From the NCBI GenBank assembly GCA_036250195.1, contig JAVHZZ010000003.1, forward strand, positions 60,592,789-60,656,788: a stretch of 64,000 nt of DNA. Reading direction: 5' to 3'. Under the pieces are notes generated by a model. It did not search any database. It had not been told where the DNA came from and was given only the letters and a program-made list of their open reading frames with translations. Below are positions 47,879 through 58,100 of this stretch, one piece after another. The position numbers and the translations under genes were made by a program. Source of the DNA: Mixophyes australis (taxonomy: Eukaryota > Chordata > Amphibia > Anura > Limnodynastidae). How positions within the stretch are numbered: the first letter of the stretch is position 1; every line of letters starts with the position of its first letter.

Positions 47879-49342
47879 ACATTCTCCCTTTAGTCAGAGA
47901 TGTGGGCAGCTCGCAAGACAATTTACCATTTACAGATACAAATTGGATGCTCATGAAAACCGTTTTAAGCAGAACAATATCCGAGTGGTCGGTCTACCGG
48001 AGGGTTTAGAGGACTCACACAAGGAGACAATTGTAGAATCCTGGCTGTAAACTGTGCACTTTTTTCAGTACCGGTTGTTGAACATGTCCACAGGATTCCA
48101 GGACATTACCATTTGGCACACGGCAGCGTTCTCTAATTGCACTAGTGAGACACTGTCTTTGAATTAACATAAAGCTGGTGAATCAAATATAACAACAATA
48201 AAGTCTCCATCTATGACTATATTGCTGAGATACAAACAACGGAGAGTTTCTTTTGCTGCTGTAAAGCACAATATCTGAAAGAATGGAATTTGGCCAATGA
48301 TATGATCTATGCTGCTAAGCTGTGCTAGCTAGTTAGGCTTTTGAAAAGCTCATTTCTTTATAACACCTGGGGAAACGATAGAATTGATAGATAGACAAGT
48401 GCCATCTAAATTGTTATATATATGTATAATGCATCCCTTACAAATGCTGAGGAATACATAGTACTGACATTTAAGCCTGGAACGAATCCCACAAAGTGTA
48501 ACTCTTCCAGATGTATATTTCTGATCAATGGTTATGTCAATGTTTTGGCAAAAATATCAAATACCAAATAAAGTAGGGTATAGAATATAATAAAATCTGG
48601 TATTTATGAGATAAGATTCGGCCTAGAATATATTTCCTGCATAATTTTGTTTTGCCATAAATTGGTTCATTGTATACATAGTAAAGCTAATATATCTTAA
48701 TCATTCCCATTAAGAAGAGTCACTAAACATGAATGTCCACGCTCTCCATTATGTTATTCTACTACTCTGACAGTAGACTGATTATTGGTTGCACCTGAAA
48801 GGTGTGTTTAAAAGCATGACAGTTTATTCTCAGGCTCTCTCAGACCTGGTGAGGAGGTAAGATGCCTGCTGAGAGACACTGCAAATGGTGACCAACTACA
48901 TCAATATTTTGTATGTGTGTGGGACACAAGGTCCTTCACAGGAGAGAGGATGTTCCTGTGAGTTTAGTTAATGCTGGACAGGGGCGGTGTTTATTTTGAA
49001 GTTCTCCTTGTTTTTTCTGTTTAATAAAACCGGTAGTAGTGGTGTCATCGGCTCTGGCAAAGTGGACAGAGTTTAGAACTATAAATTAACCCCGAAAACA
49101 ATAATAGCGACAGTATAAAAATATGGACTTACCATATAACAGGCACTTATTATGTCCGGCAGCTCTAATGATGTACAGATGCAAAATGCGACTGTCATGA
49201 ATATGTACATAAAGAATTCACATCATTTGTAATAGACATAGTGCAAATGGCGCTTTTAAAGCAGCAATGGCTGGATCCACTGCCTGGATTACATTGTACA
49301 GACCAGTGTCGGCTTTGTCAGAGCCGTTAATTCATACCACAC
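47879..49342. other. Intron 1; possible unclassified retroelement end at 48780-49085
   Basis: 48780-49085 (gttaatgctggacaggggcg, then an aataaaacc signal near 49023) looks like an LTR or retroelement 3' part, but I cannot name it. The rest is unrecognised. Confidence 0.35.
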
Positions 49343-49464
49343 CCAATAAAACTAGCTAAGGCCAGTTGTACCAAAACCTTGTGTGACTTCTCTGCTGCTG
49401 TACTGCTGTACACACTACCATCTACTCCAGAAGATGGCACCCGTTCCCCTAACCCGATTACAAT
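49343..49464 (+). repeat. Copy of an unclassified interspersed repeat (LTR-like 3' part)
   Basis: Contains aataaaact (polyadenylation-like), caaaaccttgtg, gacttctctgctgctgtac and agatggcacccgttccccta, matching the minus-strand copy at 36109-36218. Confidence 0.5.
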
Positions 49465-49482
49465 ATATATATAGATATATAT

Positions 49483-49528
<46 letters not shown>
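49464..49528. repeat. (AT)n microsatellite
   Basis: Long TA run; overlapping Ile/Tyr ORFs are artefacts. Confidence 0.95.
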
Positions 49529-49529
<1 letters not shown>

Positions 49530-49647
49530 GCATACAATCATACATCCATGGTAAAGAGGATCAGTTGTTCTTCAGATAATTTCCCCATTTTCAGAAGGGG
49601 GAAGAAATGTCATCTATGTGACAAAACCCAAAAAACAAAAACATCTA

Positions 49648-49929
49648 GGGCCTGATGCTGAGTTAGAGCAAAAAAAACAAAAGGGGCAGATTTGCACATC
49701 GGCAAAACCATGTTGCATTGGAGGGGGAAGTAAATTTAAAATTTGGGGACAGATTTACAGTGTAAAAATAAAGCTATGGGGTATTTGTGTGCTACAAGAA
49801 AAAACAAGCAGTATTTTCCATGATGCAAACATATATATTTAACTTGCATCCCTTTCATTGTAACATGGTTTGTCTCAGAGGAAATGTACTCTCTTTTTAT
49901 TGCTTTGCTGCTAAATCAGCATCAGGCCC
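49648..49929. mobile_element. Palindromic MITE, family B, diverged (282 bp)
   Basis: Termini GGGCCTGATGCTGA and TCAGCATCAGGCCC are exact inverted repeats but differ from other copies at the same positions on both arms, as if the change had been copied across the hairpin. Interior matches family B. The flanks do not match as a 3-bp duplication. Confidence 0.8.
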
Positions 49930-49949
49930 CAAGTGAGCAGAAGTTCTGT

Positions 49950-50900
49950 GGGCGAAAAACGTCTTGTTATTTAGAGAGGTCAGCGAGAGGGATGGCCAGA
50001 CTGGTTCAAGCTGGCAGGAAGGCGAAAGTAACTCAAATAACCATGTGTTACAACAGTGGTATACAGAAGAACATCTCTGAAGCACAGCACATCAAATGTT
50101 GAAGTGGATGGAATTTGGTGTAAACCACATAACATCTATCCTGCCTTCTTTCAATCAATGGTGCTGTGCGGTAAAGTAATGGTGTGGATAATGTTTTCTT
50201 GGCACACATTAGGCCCCTTAGTACCATTTGAGCCTCAGTGCAATGCGCCTACCTGATTATTGTTGATGACCATGTGAATGCCTTTATAGCCACAGTCTAC
50301 CTATCTCATACCTGCCTACTTTTGAAGGCAGCTGTCCGGGGGGGGGGTCCGCCGAGGGGGGCGTGGTGCACCGTTAGGCTCCGCCCCTGTCAATATTGGG
50401 CAATTTTAGCCAATCGCAGCAGGGGGCGGGGCCACGATGGCGTGTTTAGCCCTGCCCCCACCATCTTCAACAACGGCGACAGCTGGATCCAGGATTTTCG
50501 CCTGCTCTCTCGGGAGTCCGGGAGTCTCCTGGACATTCCGGGAGAGTAGGCAACTATGACCTATCTTCAAATGGTTACTTCCAGTAGGATAACGCACCAT
50601 GTCACAAGGCACACGTCGTCTCATGCTGGTTCCACGAACATGACAATAAGTTCACTGTACTCCAAAGACCTCCACAGTCACCAGATCTCAACCCAATAGA
50701 GCTGAGATGAGGTGAAACGGAAGATTTGCAGCATGAATGCGCAGGCGAAAAATCTGCAACAACTGTGTGATGCTATCACGTCAACATGGAGCACAATCTC
50801 TAAGGAATATTTCCAGCACCTTGTTTAATCCAAGCTATGAAGAATTCAGGCTGTTCTACAGGGGTCCTACACAGTACTAGAAAGGTGCCTCTGAGTGTAC
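49950..50900 (+). pseudogene. Third Tc1 relic, interrupted by a hAT-type MITE
   Basis: The sequence follows the nucleotide course of a fish/frog Tc1 transposase gene: gccagactggttcaagctgg then taactcaaataacca (HTH); gtaatggtgtggataatgtt then ttcttggcacacattaggcc (central DDE fold); ttccagtaggataacgcacc (second Asp region); ccacagtcaccagatctcaa (PDLNP region). A large internal deletion sits near 50110. Multiple stops. The MITE at 50307-50558 splits it. Confidence 0.8.
50307..50558. mobile_element. hAT-type MITE, CATACTTGCC family, 252 bp (8-bp TSD ACCTATCT)
   Basis: Termini CATACCTGCCTAC and GTAGGCAACTATG; ACCTATCT is duplicated exactly at 50299-50306 and 50559-50566. It sits inside the dead Tc1 transposase, so it is younger than that element. 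Confidence 0.92.
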
Positions 50901-51580
50901 ACACTACAAATCATCCTTAACGTATAAGCTAACCATAATGTACCAAAAATAAATGTTACCTTTACCTGTCTATGATATATAACTATGGCTAAATGTGGGA
51001 GGAAGAAAGCAAGTCACTAGTGTATTTCCAAATGAAACCTTTTAAACAACAGTTTGTTGGCCCTAAGGACTGTCCGTGATCCTCTTGTTTAATCAAGCTG
51101 TTTATATCAAATGCTATCTGTTATTTGTGTGTGTATTTAATGTTCTGTTTTATTCCAGCTGCTGCATTAAATTCAGCGTGTGCCTGGAGGCTCACCACAC
51201 TAAAGGTTACAAGTAATAGCAGACCGCGGTCCGTCACAGCTTGTGTTTGCTTAAATAACAGACTACTATTGACTATCCACTTCATACATGTACATTTTCC
51301 GCATGCAATAGCATTTCATCCTCTGCAGTGATGGTAATTTACACTTTCTCCTTGACCTTAAGCCTCAGATCCCAAGAGATCTCTGGGTTTAATCAGCTCC
51401 CCAGCTAGAGGCTAATTGCAGAACAAATTGTTTGCTCAACAAAGTGTGAATCAAGGCAAACCTGCAACTATATATGACTTGCCCGGAATATACAAGCTCT
51501 GTTCCTCTAGTGGCTTCCCCTGTATAGTGCTGGTAGACGAGGAAACGGCAACACATTGAATAGATGAAAATTCACCAAGA
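50901..51580. other. Intron 1, no recognised feature
   Basis: 51350-51480 is repeat-free and moderately GC-balanced but carries no clear signal. Confidence 0.35.
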
Positions 51581-52077
51581 GGTATATTTATCAACGTACA
51601 GAGCCGTATTGTCGGCTAAAGCGGGTATTGCCATCAGTGATACGGCTCATTTGTACTTTGCACAATAAAAAATAAAAGAAACTGGTTCCCACTGGCGATA
51701 CTGGGCCTGATTCAGTTAGGCATGTAAAAATTAACGTAAACTGCATCTTTTTTAAAACACAAATAAATCGGGCATACGGACGGCCGTATTCTACCAGGAG
51801 TGGATCTGAAGATATGTCGCTGTTGAACATGGGTGTATGTCTGCTCTGCTCTAACAGTCCAGTATATATGTGGAATATAAAGGTCTAAAGGAGCGCTCAG
51901 AAAAAAATAATTAAATTCACCTGCTAATAATATAGTCATTAATGACAGAACATAAAAAAACAAAACATTTTTTTCCATATAATACATTTATCAGGGTGTT
52001 ATGAATGTCTATTGTATATTAAATGCATTTTCACAGTTGCTCCTAATTGCAAACACATGTTGTAGCATGCATACACA

Positions 52078-52101
52078 CAAGGCCAGGTTGGGCTGGGGAG
52101 A

Positions 52102-52136
<35 letters not shown>

Positions 52137-52382
52137 TAGGGAATTTAGGCTGTAAGCCTCAGTGGGGCAGGGACTGATGTGAGTGAGTTCTCTGTACAGC
52201 GCTGCGGAGTTAGTGGCGCTATATAAATAAATGATGATGATGATGATCTGCCCCCTCGGGCTGGTCCCTTTGTGAGCTACCTTGGGCTGGACCACCTGTA
52301 TGTTTTTTAACTTTAAAATGTTCCTAATAGGCTGTTAAGTCGAGTCTTGTCCCCCGGGCTGAAATTTGCCAGCCCTACCCTG
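52078..52382. mobile_element. hAT-type MITE (8-bp TSD CATACACA) with an inserted SINE tail
   Basis: CATACACA is duplicated exactly at 52070-52077 and 52383-52390. The ends pair as (CAAGG)-ccaggttgggctgg and ccagccctaccctg. It is related to the 143-bp element at 18298. A GT run and a SINE tail (52104-52245) interrupt its left part. Confidence 0.75.
52104..52245 (+). repeat. SINE tail only (L2/CR1-like 3' end), preceded by (GT)n
   Basis: Shares gggaatttaggctgtaagcc, gcagggactgatgtgagtga, gcgctgcggagttagtggcg, and the tataaataaatgatgatgat end with the other tail copies. No tRNA head; a GT repeat is directly upstream. Confidence 0.8.
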
Positions 52383-53053
52383 CATACACAGCTGTCATAA
52401 CTAGCAATCGTCCTTTACAGCAGATCTGTAGCTGGTGCAAGTGATACGACATGAAAACACAACCTTTAAGATGCCCAAAACGTTAATCAGACGCTGCTGC
52501 GTGCGCTCGAGTTTATCACGCCCTTACTGCTCATTGGCTACATGCATACGCCTATTCCCCTCCCTGTTCCACCCCTGAAAACGTAGGGTGTTATAAAGGT
52601 CCTTTGCGCTCGAAGAATATTTTGCTGTTGCTGCATTCTCTGGCTTATGGTCCGTTTCTGGGTATGCACAGAGCGATTTTACGGAAAACACCGCACATAT
52701 CGGCATTTACGTTCCTTAATGAAACAGGCCCTGGTGTTTTTGCATGGGGAAGCCTACTTATTAATATATCTAAGTATTGCAAATGGAACACGTATCAAGA
52801 TCACAATACCAGATCAAAATCAGTTTACAAAGCTTATTTCTTTGGATAAAGTATTTTTAATTCAAAAAATGTTTTTTAAAAAGTTGTATTTTATCTGTTG
52901 TCAATCTGTATATATATATTTGTTAATGGCTCATACATGCGCACAACTATGGAAACTGGCCCAGTAAAGTTGTAAGCTAATTCTTATTGCTCCAGTCCAA
53001 TATTGCCAGGGTATGACTTAGCTGCCTATGTGATTGTTTTTTAATAAATGCTG

Positions 53054-53055
<2 letters not shown>

Positions 53056-53099
<44 letters not shown>
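53056..53099. repeat. (AT)n microsatellite
   Basis: TA run of about 44 bases. Confidence 0.95.
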
Positions 53100-53101
<2 letters not shown>

Positions 53102-53242
53102 ATGCAAAAAATGTATTTCTGGGTGTTTTGTGCATGGCTTAAGAAACCACATTGTGAAGAAATTTCAAGTGGTAAACAGACTAATTAGTAATCATTACCT
53201 TTGCAAATGTTCTCACTTGCAGGCATGAAGGTTTCTGCAAAT

Positions 53243-54090
53243 ACAGGGTGGTCCATAAGTGTGAAAACACCATTTTAAAACGGAAATGAGTAAGGAAATA
53301 TTAACCCAGTGTCTACACATATGATCTGGGTATGGTGGAAAACTCTTTAGGGTATGTGGCCAGCATGGTGGCCATCTTAAAGTCAGCCATCTTGGATGGC
53401 ATTCTAATTTTTTAAATGGGAAGGTAGTCATGTGACATAGCAAACAGATGCAGAATTTCATAAGAAAAACAATGGTGTTCTTTGTTTTAATGTAACTTTA
53501 GTTATTCTCAAGTTTTCACTGAGTTTTCTTTACTAGTTAGTGACAATACTGACAATGACACTAACACAAACAGAACGTGTTGAGATTGTTATGACATCTG
53601 GAGAAGGAAGCACATGTGCTATAGCAAATGCATACTTGCCAACTTGGGCAACCTGGCATCCGGGAGATCGGGGGGAGGTGGGCGTGTGGGTGCGGGGGGA
53701 GGGAATCGCATCATTGGCCCAGCCCCCTATATTACATCATACAGTTTTAGCCAATTATAGCAGGAAACGGGGCCATGATGACGCGCGAATCGAGTCATAA
53801 GTCACGCCCCACGCCCCTAAACTAATGGTCGGTCAGGAACCAGTAGGTTTGCCTGCTCTCCTGGGAGTCCGGGAGATCTCCCAGAAATTCGTGAGTCTCC
53901 CGGACATTCCGGGAGAGTAGGCAACTATGAGTAAATGACTTCAACCAACATCACCCAAATAGGCCGCCCATTAGTCACAGTGTAGTTGCCAAACTCCTTG
54001 CCAAGATTAAACAAACCGGATCAGTTGCAGATAAACCTAAAAGTGGAGCAAACAATGTTATATACACCGTCACATTGAGGTCCTTAAGGT
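53243..54090 (+). pseudogene. Mariner-like element fragment: terminus and N-terminal HTH, split by a MITE
   Basis: Begins with the terminus TACAGGGTGGTCCATAAGTG after a TA. An N-terminal helix-turn-helix is encoded in two pieces: MTLTQTERVEIVMTSGEGS (from 53558) and, after the MITE at 53631-53929, DFNQHHPNRPPISHSVVAKL and GSVADKPKSG (53938-54045). The pieces are in the same frame across the insertion. The catalytic domain and right end are missing. HTH domains of this type precede IS630/mariner-like transposases. Confidence 0.7.
53631..53929. mobile_element. hAT-type MITE, CATACTTGCC family, 299 bp (8-bp TSD AGCAAATG/AGTAAATG)
   Basis: Termini CATACTTGCCAAC and GTAGGCAACTATG; AGCAAATG (53623-53630) and AGTAAATG (53930-53937) match at 7 of 8. 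The family signature is intact. It interrupts the HTH of a mariner-like ORF. Confidence 0.9.
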
Positions 54091-55805
54091 CTGCTGGGGA
54101 ACGGAACCTATTTCCACTACTGAAATAACTTCATAATACATATGAATAATACGTAAACAAATTGTGTACCTTACATTTCCTACTTTATCTGTCTCATTAA
54201 GTGATCTTTTGCTGTATTGGGAGTGAGAGTAATAATAGGCAGGATTCTCTGGAGTGCTGTGTGTTAGTCCTCCACAGAGATCTGCTTATAGAGATGCTGT
54301 CTGTCCCCTCCAGTATTGCTGCATGTGTAGATACTGACGTATACTTGTGTGTAATACATATTAATAACTCACAGGTGGTGTCAGTGCGTACGGCCTCATA
54401 CACAATACAGTGCAATTACTAGCATTGTTAATGTTAGTGCAACACATGTAGACAGGTCTGACAGTGGAATCCACTGCTTCTAATGTCACTTATTTACTGT
54501 TGCTTGGATGCTTTCTGTCAGCGTTGTGTTTTGGTTTTCTGAATTTTTCATGGTCCATTCAATGCACTTGACACAAGTTAAGCACATTGATGTCAATGGG
54601 GGGATCTCCAATAATCCCCTAAATGTATGTTAAAGAGCTATGTCAAACGCATGTGGTTTTTACATAAGGACAGGAGCGTGCAGTATGTTGCCCATTTATT
54701 TCTTTGCCAAGTGACTGTATCAGACTTACCGTGGCGAGTTTCATTATAATCAACAGGTATAGTATCTTAATAGACACATTATTTGTTTGATTTGTTGTGC
54801 AAATCGTGACACTCCAATGTGTTTTCATGTGACAACAATGTATGCAATTTTCACTGTGCATATTATGAATTAAAGTAGGTTGTAAAGCTAGTGGTACTGT
54901 TTACTTTAACCATTGGAATATTGTATACTGCCACCTTGTGTCTGACTGCTGGTACGTGAAATAAACAGAAAATGTATAGCATTGGTGTATAAACTTTTTA
55001 ATTTGAGGGCCACAGGGACCAGCATCACATAGTAATGGGGGTTTTCATGTAATGATGTGTGGGATATTAATGTAATGTAGAGTGTGCTATTAAAATTATG
55101 TAGTGGGATGGTACATGGTCCCCACAAATCTACATAGGATATACCCTGGGACTTCTGAAGTATTGAACAGTTGTGTATCACACAGGGTAAACCCACTATC
55201 CCAATGATATGTAATATCCTTATATAATTTCTGAAGTGGGTTGTATTTTTCTTCCATATATTGTGGCAATGTCACCTTGTTTCCATGGGTCCAGGTAGCT
55301 AATCTCCTGACCTAGATTTTGGCCATTAGTGTGACTCCTGACCCCCTGGTCATGCTACTTTGCTTCCCTAGGAAGTCAATTTCTAAACATAATGACAAAC
55401 TGGTACAACATGTTTGTGCTGCAGCTCGTCTACAGATAACTACGGATTGAAAGATCTCCCACCCTCCATGCCTCCAAGCAGATGTCTCGCATGTCTGGTA
55501 TAGAGTGGTGATGGGGTAATTCATTTGCCTGTTGTGTGATAAGGTCTCTAATTTCAACAAGGTGTGGGGCTCTTGGTATGACTTCTGCCACTCTCCATTG
55601 CCTAGCACCCGGTAATCTAACTACCTCCCCCTCACATGTCCCTTTCCTTCCGTGGTAGAATAATGTGATATACGCATCCACCGTGTACAGTAATTGCACG
55701 GTGGATGCATATATATGTACGTGTTGCATATCTGTACGTGTTGTAAAATGTCATCTAATTGTTAATAGTTCATTGGGGGTGGTGTGATGTAGGGGCGTCT
55801 TTCAT
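54091..55805. other. Intron 1, no recognised feature
   Basis: Nothing bounded. Confidence 0.4.
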
Positions 55806-57182
55806 ACAATGCCACCATGTGGGAAGTCCTGCTATACACTAGCCACCAGATTAAAAGTCTTGACGTGCCACCTATCACTAGTCACCAGATCACCAGATTA
55901 AAAGTCCTGCCATGCCACCTATCACTAGTCACCAGATCACCAGATTAAAAGTCCTGCTATGCCAGCGATCACTAGTCACCAGATCACCAGATTGAAAGTC
56001 CTGCCATGCCACCTATCACTAGTCACCAGATCACCAGATTGAAAGTCCTGCTATGCCAGCGATCACTAGTCACCAGATCACCAGAATGAAAGTCCTGCCA
56101 TGCCACCTATCACTAGTCACCAGATCACCAGATTGAAAGTCCTGCTATGCCAGTGATCACTAGTCACCAGATCACCAGATTGAAAGTCCTGCCATGCCAC
56201 CGATCACTAGTCACCAGATCACCAGATTGAAAGTCCTGCCATGCCACCTATCACTAGTCACCAGATCACCAGATTGAAAGTCCTGCTATGCCAGCGATCA
56301 CTAGTCACCAGATCCCCAGATTGAAAGTCCTGCCATGCCACCGATCACTAGTCACCAGATTGAAAGTCTTGACGTGCCACCTATCACTAGTCACCAGGGG
56401 CCTGATTCATTAAGGATCTTAAATGTAGAGGATCCTTATTTCAGTCTCCTGGACAAAACCATGTTACAATGCAAGGGGTGCAAATGAGTGTTCTGTTTTG
56501 AACATAAGTTAAATACTGACTGTTTTTTTATGTAACACACAAATACTTGATAGCTTATTTGTACACTGAAATTTAAAGTTGATATGTGTGTGTTACATTA
56601 AAAAACAGTCAGTATTTAACTTATGTGCAAAACAGAACACTCATTTGTGCACCCCTTCCATAGTAACATGGTTTTGTCCAGGGGACTGAAATAAGAATCC
56701 TTTTCATTTTAGATCCTTAATGAATCAGGCCCCAGATCACCAGATTAAAAGTCCTGCCATGCCACCTATTACTAGTCACCAGATCACCAGATTAAAAGTC
56801 CTGCTATGCCAGCGATCACTAGTCACCAGATCACCAGATTGAAAGTCCTGCCATGCCACCGATCACTAGTCACCAGATTGAAAGTCCTGCCATGCCGTCG
56901 ATCACTAGTCACCAGAGCACCAGATTGAAAGTCCTGCCATGCCACCTATCACTAGTCACCAGATCACCAGTTTGAAAGTCCTGCCATGCCACCTATCACT
57001 AGTCACCAGATCACCAGATTGAAAGTCCTGTCATGCGCTAGCCATCAGATAGGAACTGCTGCCATGCACTAGAGACCAGATTTAATCCCCATCCTGACCC
57101 TAGTTATCATATTGAATACAATGACTAGCAGTTAGATTGAGGGTACTGCCATACACTAGCCATCAGATTGAAAGCCCTGCCA
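55806..57182. repeat. 47-bp minisatellite, about 18 units, with alternating variants
   Basis: The unit contains CACTAGTCACCAGATCACC then AGATTGAAAGTCCTGC and a variable part, CATGCCACCTAT or TATGCCAGCGAT. The two variants often alternate, giving a 94-bp higher-order period. Unit starts at 55876, 55923 and 55970 fix the 47-bp spacing. Edges decay into single phrases up to 57182. The MITE at 56398-56732 is inserted inside. Confidence 0.92.
56398..56732. mobile_element. Palindromic MITE, family A, 335 bp, inside the minisatellite (TSD CAG)
   Basis: Termini GGGCCTGATTCATTAAGG and CCTTAATGAATCAGGCCC. CAG at 56395-56397 and 56733-56735 is a duplication, because the uninterrupted minisatellite has CACCAGATCACC with a single CAG at this point. 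Confidence 0.95.
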
Positions 57183-57743
57183 AACAAAACAACAATACAA
57201 TACAATATATCATAAATAACACTTACTCTCACCTTATTCAGTTGTCTCTCTAAATAGTGACTTAGACTGAATATACGTAATATAGGAGTAATCCACAGTA
57301 CAATCACCACCTATATTCACAATGAGCACAGAGGCTTGGGGCTACAGCAATGTCTGATATACATTAGTGACAAAGGGTGCCTGATAACAATGTCTGCAGA
57401 TAGCCCATCACCAGTACAAAACCACCCACAACTGGTCAAAACTATTTACAAAATAGCATAAAAAAAACCAAACCAAGCAGATCCAAGCATTTACATATCT
57501 AGAAAAGTCAGTCTAAGACCCTCCAGCTACTGTGCACAAGGGCAGGATCTTTCTTCCCTTTGTGTATTCTCTGGGCCAATAAACATTATTAGGGCAAATA
57601 ATTGTGATATCTACACATTAAAAAATAGCCAACAGTTTTTCAGACTCACTCAATGTGGCTGAATTGTGAAACTGGCAACCCTATACTTGAACTAAGACTA
57701 TGGGGCTTATTTGTGAAAAAATGTCTCAGAGAAGTATGATTTT
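57183..57743. other. Intron 1, no recognised feature
   Basis: Nothing bounded. Confidence 0.4.
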
Positions 57744-57808
57744 ATATTAACTAGAGATGGGCGGGTCCGGTTCTCCGAGAACCGAACCCACCCGAACTTT
57801 GGGTATCC

Positions 57809-57836
57809 GAGTACCGAGCTGAGCAGCTCGGTACTC
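57809..57836. repeat. 28-bp near-perfect palindrome in the element's left end
   Basis: GAGTACCGAGCTG pairs with CAGCTCGGTACTC across a two-base centre. A second palindrome, GGTTCT-CCG-AGAACC, is at 57769-57783. Palindromes near transposon ends often bind transposase; this is inference. Confidence 0.8.
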
Positions 57837-57861
57837 TCCCGCCCATTCCGAATCCAAATCG

Positions 57862-57930
57862 AGGCCGAACGTCATTGTGACGTTGTCGGATCTCGGGACT
57901 CGGTTCTCGCGATACTTCAACTTTATAAAT
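57862..57930 (+). promoter_or_regulatory. Promoter-like module: CRE half sites and TATA box
   Basis: acgtca and tgacgt face each other (57869-57883), followed by a block also found in the 31.6-32.1 kb relative, and a TATAAAT at 57924-57930 with a plausible start about 30 bp downstream. It would drive transcription rightward through the array to the ORF. Confidence 0.45.
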
Positions 57931-58100
57931 ACACGCCTCCACAGCAATCCATCGCCATTTGACAGAGGGAGAGAGCAGGGTGTAGTCATAGGCTAATTAG
58001 AGCAGGGACAGAGAATACAATATTGTTCTTGCAATTGCTCTAACCAAAATCGCTAGTGCAGAGAGGAGGATAGAGGTTTATTATTTTTTCTTCAAATTTG

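Larger units (their letters stand above)
51703..52731. mobile_element. Non-autonomous element (GGGCCTGATTCA ends), carrying a nested hAT MITE and SINE tail
   Basis: Starts GGGCCTGATTCAGTTAGGC and ends CCTTAATGAAACAGGCCC. CTG occurs on both sides if the ends are set one base inward. It is homologous to the split copy at 4641-6281 (ctctgctctaacag, atatgtggaatataaag, cacctgctaataatat, gcacagagcgattttacgg). Nested within is the 52078-52382 element. Confidence 0.75.

Noticed and set aside
55806..57182. CRISPR-like repeat-spacer pattern in the 47-bp array
   Set aside because: The alternating variants are diverged unit types, not unique spacers; edges decay as in minisatellites.
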